Assembly (NCBI GenBank): GCA_020634375.1
Contig: JACKBX010000003.1
Span: 248,001-312,000 of the forward strand
Length of the DNA stretch: 64,000 nt
DNA from: Ardenticatenaceae bacterium
GTDB taxonomy: Bacteria > Chloroflexota > Anaerolineae > Promineifilales > Promineifilaceae
Reading direction: 5' to 3'
Below are positions 42,990 through 50,200 of the stretch, piece by piece (position 1 is the first letter of the stretch; each line of letters starts with the position of its first letter). A program made the translations under genes and the position numbers. The notes under the pieces were generated by a model that was not told the origin of the DNA, searched no databases, and worked only from the letters and a program-made list of their open reading frames with translations.

Positions 42990-43795
42990 GCTGGCCTTTT
43001 GATCACATGCTGGTGAATAATGGTCTGCTGCGGCAGCAAATGCACAAAATTGAATGCCGGTGGGTACACCTCATCCGGATGCACAGCAATATCGTCGGGC
43101 CATGCCGTGAATTGGGCAAAGGCGCTGGGAGCAGCCACATACAAAATGCCATCGCGCACGGTCTGCATACTTTGGTGGACATGGCCGTAGAAGACGCCGC
43201 GCAGCCGGTCTCGCGCGGGTAGGAGGGATTGGTGGAATTCACGGCCGTTCATCACCATCATATTTGCATCCATCCAAATAGAATTCATGCGGTGAATGGG
43301 AAAGTGCATGAAGATGGTCAGCGGCGGGCCTTGCGGCTGCGCTTCGCGGCGCACGACGGCTAACTGCGCGGCAGAGAAAAGGCCATGTGGATCCATGTCA
43401 TCTGGTGCACGGGCATCGAGGACAACAAAGCGGTAGCCTTTAACCTCAAAGGCATAAGAGAGCAGGTTGGGGTCGTCGCTGAGGTCTTCTTTAGAGCCGA
43501 AGGAAAGGTTTTGATGGATGAGAACGGCCGTATCATGATTCCCCGTCACATAATAAACGGGCATCTCCAGCCTGCCCAACACCCGCTGCGCCAGTTCATA
43601 CGATACCGGGTCGGGGTGCGTAACAACGTCGCCAGTGTGAATGACAAAATCCGGTTTTTGCGGCAGGGCGTTTAGGGTGTCAACGAGGGCTTCCGCGCAA
43701 GGATAAGGGCGAAAACCGTGCCGCTCATAGTCGGCAGTAGGGCCAAAGTGCGTGTCACTAATGTGGGCGAAGTAAAGGGGTTCTGTAGGCTGCAT
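42977..43795 (-). CDS. Metallophosphoesterase, CpdA/Icc-like
   Basis: A 272-residue calcineurin-like phosphoesterase. Metal ligands appear as I-S-D-T-H-F-G (residues about 11-17), T-G-D-V-V-T-H-P, T-G-N-H-D-T-A, M-H-F-P-I-H and Y-G-H-V-H-Q-S. The nearest characterised relatives act on cyclic nucleotides or other phosphodiesters; the substrate here is unknown. I start it at 43795, because the longer frame runs through a hairpin repeat. It sits between nuoM and the molybdopterin oxidoreductase gene. Confidence 0.88.
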   Translation of the reverse strand: MQPTEPLYFAHISDTHFGPTADYERHGFRPYPCAEALVDTLNALPQKPDFVIHTGDVVTHPDPVSYELAQRVLGRLEMPVYYVTGNHDTAVLIHQNLSFGSKEDLSDDPNLLSYAFEVKGYRFVVLDARAPDDMDPHGLFSAAQLAVVRREAQPQGPPLTIFMHFPIHRMNSIWMDANMMVMNGREFHQSLLPARDRLRGVFYGHVHQSMQTVRDGILYVAAPSAFAQFTAWPDDIAVHPDEVYPPAFNFVHLLPQQTIIHQHVIKRPAIRD

Positions 43796-43806
43796 AAGGG
43801 TGGAAC

Positions 43807-43866
43807 GTAAAACGTGAAGCGTGAAACGTGAAAAAAGTTCACCACGTTTCACGCTTCACGTTTCAC
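43807..43866. repeat. Long word-repeat hairpin, cgtgaaa family
   Basis: A perfect 18-base core stem (43813-43830 with 43843-43860), extended with few mismatches on both sides, is made of cgtgaagcgtgaaacgtg and its complement. It lies between nuoM and the phosphoesterase gene and is the clearest example of the family. Confidence 0.85.
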
Positions 43867-43895
43867 GCAAATTGCTAATCGTTAATCGATTGCTC

Positions 43896-45398
43896 CTACG
43901 GCATTGCTAATGCGCCAGCAGACACAATGTCGGCCACCATCTTGGCAACAGTGCTGTCCATCAGAGCAAAGTAAGCGGCAGGGGCAATGCCAATCCAGAA
44001 GATGAAGAGGAGGAAGGCGAGCATGATGGTTAGCTCACGGCCGTTCATATCGCGCAGCTTCTTATTCTCTTCCTTATCCAGCGGCCCCATAAAGACGTTC
44101 TGATACATCCACAACAGGTAAACGGCCGCCAAAATCACGCCCGTTGTTGCAAAAGCAGTGTAAATCCAGGCGTGGTCGCCCAAAGCGTGCGACCCCATCG
44201 AGCCAAGCAAAATGGTGAACTCGCCAACGAAGCCATTCAACCCTGGCAAGCCCATGCTGGAGAGGGTGACGATGAGCGACAACACCGCAAATATCGGCAT
44301 CGCCTTCCACAAACCGCCAAAATCAGACATCATGCGCGTATGCCGCTGCTCGTAAATGACGCCAACGAGGAAGAATAACGCGCCCGTGCTCAGGCCATGA
44401 TTCACGCCTTGCAAAATCGCGCCCTGCAAACCAGCCTCAGTCAACGAGAAGATACCCAGCATCACAAAACCCAAGTGGCTGATACTGGAATAAGCCACCA
44501 ACTTCTTCACATCCTTTTGCGGGAAGGAGACGATGGCCCCGTAGATGATGCCGATGATGGCAAGCACGGCAATAGTCGGCGCATAATGCACAGATGCTTC
44601 CGGGAACAGCGGCAGATTAAAGCGCAAAAAGCCATATGTACCCATCTTCAGCAGCACACCAGCCAGGATGATGGAACCGGCCGTTGGCGCCTGTGTGTGC
44701 GCATCCGGCAGCCAGGAATGGAAGGGGAAAATCGGCACTTTAATAGCAAAGGCAATGGCAAAGCCCACAAAAAGCCAGTTTTGCACATCGGCAAAGGCTG
44801 ACCGCCCGGCAATTAAAGCGGGCAATGAGAAAGTCTCATTGGTAATGCCCATGTACAAGATTGCCAGCAGCATCAGCAGAGACCCGGCCATCGTGTACAG
44901 GAAGAACTTGATGGAAGCGTAAATGCGCTCCTGCCCACCCCAAATACCGATGAGGAAGTACATAGGGATGAGGGTGAATTCCCAGAAAATGTAGAACAGG
45001 AACAAGTCCTGCGCCAGGAATACGCCCAACATACCCGCTTCCAAAAGCAGCATAAAGACATAATATTGCTTCACCTGCTCTTTAATGGCGCTCCATGAGG
45101 AGAGAATCGCCAGCATGGAGATGAAGGTGGTCAACAGCACCATCAAAATGCTGAGGCCATCTATGCCCAGGTAATAGCTAATGTTCCAGGAAGGAATCCA
45201 ATCCGCTTTGTCAACCAATTGCAGGCCGCCCAGCGACTTATCAAACTGGAACAGTAATCCCAGCGACAGAACAAAAGTGACGGCAGAAAATCCTACCGCT
45301 AACTGTTTAACCAATAAATCGGATTCTTTCTTGATAGCTTTCAGCGACAAAAGAATGATTGCGCCGAGTACTGGGAAGAATGTGACAAGTGTAAGCAT
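43896..45398 (-). CDS. nuoM: NADH-quinone oxidoreductase subunit M
   Basis: A 500-residue antiporter-like proton-pumping subunit with about 14 helices. Conserved segments include F-W-E-F-T-L-I-P-M-Y-F-L-I-G (with the key Glu on helix 5), F-H-S-W-L-P-D-A-H-T-Q-A-P and Q-K-D-V-K-K-L-V-A-Y-S-S-I-S-H-L-G. It follows nuoL by 27 bases. After nuoM the operon is interrupted by a strong hairpin and two genes unrelated to complex I. Confidence 0.97.
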   Translation of the reverse strand: MLTLVTFFPVLGAIILLSLKAIKKESDLLVKQLAVGFSAVTFVLSLGLLFQFDKSLGGLQLVDKADWIPSWNISYYLGIDGLSILMVLLTTFISMLAILSSWSAIKEQVKQYYVFMLLLEAGMLGVFLAQDLFLFYIFWEFTLIPMYFLIGIWGGQERIYASIKFFLYTMAGSLLMLLAILYMGITNETFSLPALIAGRSAFADVQNWLFVGFAIAFAIKVPIFPFHSWLPDAHTQAPTAGSIILAGVLLKMGTYGFLRFNLPLFPEASVHYAPTIAVLAIIGIIYGAIVSFPQKDVKKLVAYSSISHLGFVMLGIFSLTEAGLQGAILQGVNHGLSTGALFFLVGVIYEQRHTRMMSDFGGLWKAMPIFAVLSLIVTLSSMGLPGLNGFVGEFTILLGSMGSHALGDHAWIYTAFATTGVILAAVYLLWMYQNVFMGPLDKEENKKLRDMNGRELTIMLAFLLFIFWIGIAPAAYFALMDSTVAKMVADIVSAGALAMP

Positions 45399-45425
45399 GA
45401 TGTCTGTTTCTCCTTCCTCACTCCC

Positions 45426-47672
45426 TTAGTATGAAAAAATGAAGTACGCCAATAAGATGACCGTGCCTAAGAATACGCCGAGGGCGTAGTTGCGGGCATA
45501 GCCGGATTGGGTTTTGCGAATGATAGAACCAACGTAACGGGTGAAACGGCCGCTGCCATTCACCAACCCGTCTACGCCATTTGCATCTAACACGTCCGAG
45601 GCAAAATTAGCAAAACCCCGGAACACGTCACGAATTAAATTGTTATGCACGAAATCGTGCCAGAATGCCCAGTCAATCGTGTCTGCCGACCAACGTGCCA
45701 GCCATTTGAAACCGGGTACAAATGTGTGCATGTAGAACCACTCGAAGGGCAAAATGGAGAACCACCAGATTGGGGTGCTCTGCAACGGGTCGCGCTCGTC
45801 AGCGGTTTTGGGACGCTTTCCGTACACCACGAAAAAGGCAAGCGCCAATGCCAACACCGCCAACACAGTTGACGCTCCCGCTACTGGAAGCGACAGCACC
45901 ACCGGCGTATGCGGCAAATGGATCAGCCCTTCTTCGCTGAGATGGAAGGCTTGCACTGAATGTTCCAGCCATCCTTCCAGGCCCAACCAAATGCCACCGG
46001 GGTGTCCGTGATTGGCTTCTTTGATACTTTCGCTGAGGAAGGGCAGGTTGAGCAGCCCGCCTAAGACAGAAAGGGTGGCGAGGGCAATTAACGGCCGTGT
46101 CATCAACGGCGAGCTTTCCGAAGCATGTTCAGCGGCAGCGTGGCGCGGTTTGTCAAAGAACACCATCTTCAACTGCCGCCCCATATAAAAGGCGGTGAAG
46201 AAAGCCGCTACCACCAACATCCAATAGACCACTTGATTATTTTGGCTGCCATGCGCCAGAATCTCATCCTTTGACCAGAAACCGGCTAGCGGCACAATGC
46301 CCGACAACGCCAACGCACCAATCATATAAACAACGTAAGTGGTCGGCATTTTGTCGCGCAAGCCGCCCATTGTGCGCATGTCTTGGGGATCAAACTTCTC
46401 CACCTCGTGATGCTTATCCCCTTCCGGTACGCCGTGCAGATCATCGCCATGATCATGCTCATGAACATGATGATGCCCATGCTCCATGCCATGAATGACG
46501 GAACCGGCGCTGAGGAAAAGCAATGCCTTGAAAAAAGCGTGCGCAATCAAGTGAAACATCGCCGCCACATAAGCGCCCATGCCCGCTGCCGCCACCATAA
46601 ACCCAAGCTGGCTGACGGTGGAATAGGCCAGCACTTTTTTGATGTCGAACTGCGTGAAGGCAATGAGGCCAGCAACTAATGCTGTCAGTGCGCCAGTGAG
46701 GGCGATTAAATCGGGCGAGGAAACCAGGCCAAAGACTAGATTGCCGCTCTCGCGGGCGATTTCTAGCAGCACGTTACTGCGCACCATGAGGTAAATACCA
46801 GACGTGACCATTGTTGCCGCATGGATAAGCGCGGAAACGGGCGTGGGGCCAGCCATCGCGTCGGGCAGCCAGACGTAGAGGGGGATTTGTGCCGATTTAC
46901 CGGCAGCGCCCATGAGGAAGAGTGCAGTTACGGCCGTTGTCACTGCCCCAATGCTCATCTCCATACCAAACAGGTGTACGCCCTCACCCTTCTCAAACAT
47001 CTCTATGGCTGACCCAAATACCTGCCCAAACTCCAGCGATTTGAACGCCCAAAAGAGCAAAATCATCGCCAAAATCATCGCCAGGTCGCCGACGCGGTTG
47101 GCAATAAACGCCTTGCGCCCCGCGTCTGCATTCATCGCTTTGCCCTGCTCATCTATGCGGTCAAACCAGAAACCAATCAACAAATACGAACACAGACCAA
47201 CACCCTCCCAGCCCACAAACAGCATCAGATACGTGCTGCCGGACACCAGGATGAGCATAAAAAAGAGGAACAGGTTCAAATAGGCGAAGAAGCGCGAAAA
47301 ATCAGGGTCGCCATGCATGTAGCCAATGGCGTAAATGTGAATGAGCGACCCGACCCCTGTCACAACCAGCATCATCGCCACCGACAGGGTGTCCACCTGG
47401 ATAGTCCAGGGGATATAGAAGTTTGCCGAAGGGATGTTAAACCAATCGAACATCTTCACTGCTTCGGCATGGAATTCGTTGCTGCGCAGCGAGAAAAAGA
47501 GCATCGCGGCAACAATAAAAGCCAAAATCGCCATCGTGCTGGCAAACCAGCCAGACCATTTCTCGCCGCTTTTAGCGTCTGCCTCTACAAAACGCCGCCC
47601 CACCAAGCCATTAAACAGGACGCCAATAGCCGGGAAAATCAAGAGGAAAGGAGCTAGTTGAAAAGCATTCAT
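45426..47672 (-). CDS. nuoL: NADH-quinone oxidoreductase subunit L
   Basis: A 748-residue proton-pumping subunit with the antiporter core and the long C-terminal lateral helix region. Core motifs are F-V-G-W-E-G-V-G-L-C-S-Y-L-L-I-G-F, P-L-Y-V-W-L-P-D-A-M-A-G-P-T-P-V-S-A and Q-F-D-I-K-K-V-L-A-Y-S-T-V-S-Q-L. An unusual His/Asp/Glu-rich loop of about 40 residues (about 390-430, with H-G-H-H-H-V-H-E-H-D-H-G-D-D) interrupts the helical core and could bind metal. It is longer than the E. coli protein (613 residues), partly because of this loop. Confidence 0.97.
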   Translation of the reverse strand: MNAFQLAPFLLIFPAIGVLFNGLVGRRFVEADAKSGEKWSGWFASTMAILAFIVAAMLFFSLRSNEFHAEAVKMFDWFNIPSANFYIPWTIQVDTLSVAMMLVVTGVGSLIHIYAIGYMHGDPDFSRFFAYLNLFLFFMLILVSGSTYLMLFVGWEGVGLCSYLLIGFWFDRIDEQGKAMNADAGRKAFIANRVGDLAMILAMILLFWAFKSLEFGQVFGSAIEMFEKGEGVHLFGMEMSIGAVTTAVTALFLMGAAGKSAQIPLYVWLPDAMAGPTPVSALIHAATMVTSGIYLMVRSNVLLEIARESGNLVFGLVSSPDLIALTGALTALVAGLIAFTQFDIKKVLAYSTVSQLGFMVAAAGMGAYVAAMFHLIAHAFFKALLFLSAGSVIHGMEHGHHHVHEHDHGDDLHGVPEGDKHHEVEKFDPQDMRTMGGLRDKMPTTYVVYMIGALALSGIVPLAGFWSKDEILAHGSQNNQVVYWMLVVAAFFTAFYMGRQLKMVFFDKPRHAAAEHASESSPLMTRPLIALATLSVLGGLLNLPFLSESIKEANHGHPGGIWLGLEGWLEHSVQAFHLSEEGLIHLPHTPVVLSLPVAGASTVLAVLALALAFFVVYGKRPKTADERDPLQSTPIWWFSILPFEWFYMHTFVPGFKWLARWSADTIDWAFWHDFVHNNLIRDVFRGFANFASDVLDANGVDGLVNGSGRFTRYVGSIIRKTQSGYARNYALGVFLGTVILLAYFIFSY

Positions 47673-47682
47673 AGTTCTGCCC

Positions 47683-47994
47683 TTATCCTTTCAAAGAGTT
47701 AATTTCATCAATACTGATGCTGTGCTTGGTACGGAAAATCGTAACGATTAGCGCCAAACCAACGGCCACTTCAGCAGCAGCAACGGTGATGACGAAGAAG
47801 GTCAACACCTGCCCGTCCAAGTCGCCCAACTGCCGGGCAAAAGCCACAAACAGCAGGTTAGCCGAGTTAAGCATCATTTCCACAGACATAAATACGATGA
47901 TGGCGTTGCGGCGCAGCAGCACGCCCATCGCGCCAATAGTGAACAGGGTAACACTGAGAATGATGTACCAATCAATCGTCACGGTGCTAAACAT
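47683..47994 (-). CDS. nuoK: NADH-quinone oxidoreductase subunit K
   Basis: A 103-residue, three-helix membrane subunit of complex I. Helix 2 and 3 segments F-M-S-V-E-M-M-L-N-S-A-N-L and V-A-A-A-E-V-A-V-G-L-A-L contain the two conserved Glu residues of the proton path. I start it at 47994 (MFSTVTIDWYIILS), which overlaps the nuoJ end by eight bases; the longer open frame adds a non-conserved segment. Confidence 0.95.
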   Translation of the reverse strand: MFSTVTIDWYIILSVTLFTIGAMGVLLRRNAIIVFMSVEMMLNSANLLFVAFARQLGDLDGQVLTFFVITVAAAEVAVGLALIVTIFRTKHSISIDEINSLKG

Positions 47995-48505
47995 CTTTCC
48001 CTCGCTTTTTAGTTCTCCCCAGCACAACAACGCCTATCATGGCTGCTAACAACAGCACACCCGTGAGTTCAAAGGGGAACACATAGGCTTCAAACAGGCG
48101 CATACCCAATGCTGCGGGACTGGTGTCGATGAAGGTGGCAGCTAGTTCTGTCGTGCCCCCCCCCGGCTTCAACACCAACTCAAGCATAAAAACCAGGAGT
48201 AGAACACCGCCCAAAATGCCCGCTGTTGCCCATTCCCAATCCCGCGAGGAAGCCACACCGCCTAAGCGCTCTGCCCCCAACAACATGATCACGAACAAAA
48301 ACAGCACCATAATAGCCCCGGCATACACCGTAATCTGCACCATCGCTATAAACGGCGCATTTAGCACCAAATACAAGATGGCAATGGTCACAAAATTCAG
48401 CACCAGAAACAGCGCACTGTAAATCGCATTGCGACTCAGCAGCATCCCCAGAGCAGAAAGCACTGCGATAAAAGCTAGAATAAAAAAGAGTATTGGACTT
48501 CCCAT
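47987..48505 (-). CDS. nuoJ: NADH-quinone oxidoreductase subunit J
   Basis: A 172-residue membrane subunit with five helices. The conserved A-I-Y-S-A-L-F-L-V-L-N-F segment and the pi-bulge helix Y-A-G-A-I-M-V-L-F-L-F-V-I-M-L are present. A nine-G run on the coding strand (48156-48164) encodes P-G-G-G in the loop after helix 4. Its 3' end overlaps nuoK. Confidence 0.95.
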   Translation of the reverse strand: MGSPILFFILAFIAVLSALGMLLSRNAIYSALFLVLNFVTIAILYLVLNAPFIAMVQITVYAGAIMVLFLFVIMLLGAERLGGVASSRDWEWATAGILGGVLLLVFMLELVLKPGGGTTELAATFIDTSPAALGMRLFEAYVFPFELTGVLLLAAMIGVVVLGRTKKRGKDV

Positions 48506-48547
48506 CGTTTTCTCGTTACGAGCTGATCTTTCCAGAAAGCTCAGCTA

Positions 48548-49057
48548 TTACTTTGGATCTTCCATATCGGGAATAGGGCGATCAAAACTGCCCGGCTCCA
48601 CCTGCCGCGGCGTAGGTGTGCCGTTAATTGGCACATCCACGATCAACATTTCTTTGGTATAAATTGCGCTGGCGCGATCATAAAAACTCAACTCGTAATT
48701 ATGCTCCAGTACAATCGCCTGCGTCGGGCATGCATCCTCACAATATCCACAGTAAATGCAGCGCAGCATATTAATTTCATACGTTCTGGCGTAACGCTCA
48801 CCAGGAGAATACCGTTCCTCATCCGTATTTTCTGCCGCTTCCACAAAAATCGCATCCGCCGGGCAAGCAGCCGCGCACAACGCGCAACCAATACACTTCT
48901 CCAGCCCGTTGTCATACCGCTTCAACTCATGCCGCCCCTTAAAGCGCGTGCGCACCGGGCGCTTCACCTCAGGATACTGAATAGTAACCGGTGGCTTAAC
49001 CACATGTTTTAGGGTGGTATACATCCCTGTTAAAAGTGCCTGAAATTCACGCAGCAT
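48548..49057 (-). CDS. nuoI: NADH-quinone oxidoreductase subunit I
   Basis: A 169-residue hydrophilic subunit that carries clusters N6a and N6b between NuoG and NuoB. The two 4Fe-4S motifs are C-I-G-C-A-L-C-A-A-A-C-P and C-I-Y-C-G-Y-C-E-D-A-C-P. The R-F-K-G-R-H-E-L-K-R-Y segment before them is usual. It is followed by 42 bases before nuoJ. Confidence 0.96.
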   Translation of the reverse strand: MLREFQALLTGMYTTLKHVVKPPVTIQYPEVKRPVRTRFKGRHELKRYDNGLEKCIGCALCAAACPADAIFVEAAENTDEERYSPGERYARTYEINMLRCIYCGYCEDACPTQAIVLEHNYELSFYDRASAIYTKEMLIVDVPINGTPTPRQVEPGSFDRPIPDMEDPK

Positions 49058-49081
49058 ATTCTATCTCCAAAGACAATTCTG

Positions 49082-50185
49082 TTACCCACCAAATAGGCCA
49101 ACCATTGTGTTCACTAATGGCTGTAAAGCACCTTCTTCTTGAAGCACCAGAACAATCGCCATTATCACAAAATTCATCACAGAAACAGGTAGCAGTACTT
49201 TCCAACCAAAATTCATCAACTGATCGTAGCGGAGACGCGGAAAAGTCGCACGAATCCAAATCATCAGCAGCAACCCAACAATGATTTTGATAGTGAGGTA
49301 AAGGAAGCCTAACGCCGGAACCTGATCTACGAAGGGGCCGAGGTACCCACCAAAAAATAGTGTAGCAGCAATGGCGCTAAGAGATGCCATCTTCATGTAC
49401 TCAGCCATGAAGAACATACCAAAACGCATCCCGCCATATTCGACGTTGAAACCGGCCGACAATTCTTGTTCGGCTTCCAGCAAATCAAAAGGTGCACGTT
49501 GGAGTTCAGCTAGTACGGCAATAGAGAAAATGAAGGCCGCCGGTACTTGCAGCACATACCAAAATCCTTTTTGTGCCTCAACGATTTCGCCCAAGTCCAT
49601 TGAACCAGATAGCATGATGGGAATTAATACCGAAAGCCCCATCGCCAATTCATAACTAATCATCTGCGCCGAGGCACGGATGCCACCGAGGATGGCATAT
49701 TTGCTATTGGAAGCCCATCCTGCTAACACAACACCGTACACACCAATGGAAGTAATCGCCAGGACAAACAAGACGGCCACGTTCAGGCCGGGAGCTACAG
49801 CAAAGTAGTTGTACGGGTCAGGGACTAATCCCGGCACTTTACCAGCAAGGGGGATCACGGCCGTTATCAAAATCGCCGGTATCACCGCCAACATGGGGGC
49901 CAAATTGTAAATATACCAGTCCACACGGCCAGGGGTAATGTCCTCCTTGAAGAACAACTTCACCGCATCAGCGGCGGGCTGCATAATGCCAGCCAGGAAT
50001 TTGCGTTCTTTGCCGCCGCGTGTGGGGATAGGAATATACCCGGCGCGGTTGGGGCCAACACGGTGCTGCAAGCGGGCTAATACCTTCCGTTCTAACAATG
50101 TCGTATACGCAAAGCCCGTAATAAACAGCAAAACAACGATGAAGCCTACAATCAGGGCGCGTAAAGCAATTTGTCCAGGAGTCAT
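49082..50185 (-). CDS. nuoH: NADH-quinone oxidoreductase subunit H
   Basis: A 367-residue membrane subunit with eight or more helices forming much of the quinone chamber and E-channel. Conserved segments are E-R-K-V-L-A-R-L-Q-H-R-V-G-P-N-R-A-G, G-W-A-S-N-S-K-Y-A, the acidic A-P-F-D-L-L-E-A-E-Q-E-L-S-A-G-F-N-V-E-Y, and R-A-T-F-P-R-L-R-Y-D-Q-L. The C-terminus ends in a hydrophobic helix and G-L-F-G-G. Confidence 0.97.
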   Translation of the reverse strand: MTPGQIALRALIVGFIVVLLFITGFAYTTLLERKVLARLQHRVGPNRAGYIPIPTRGGKERKFLAGIMQPAADAVKLFFKEDITPGRVDWYIYNLAPMLAVIPAILITAVIPLAGKVPGLVPDPYNYFAVAPGLNVAVLFVLAITSIGVYGVVLAGWASNSKYAILGGIRASAQMISYELAMGLSVLIPIMLSGSMDLGEIVEAQKGFWYVLQVPAAFIFSIAVLAELQRAPFDLLEAEQELSAGFNVEYGGMRFGMFFMAEYMKMASLSAIAATLFFGGYLGPFVDQVPALGFLYLTIKIIVGLLLMIWIRATFPRLRYDQLMNFGWKVLLPVSVMNFVIMAIVLVLQEEGALQPLVNTMVGLFGG

Positions 50186-50200
50186 GCTCTCTCCTCTCTC

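Noticed and set aside
43807..43866. A possible small CRISPR array
   Set aside because: Repeat units are 6-8 bases, degenerate and inverted, with no unique spacers and no cas genes.
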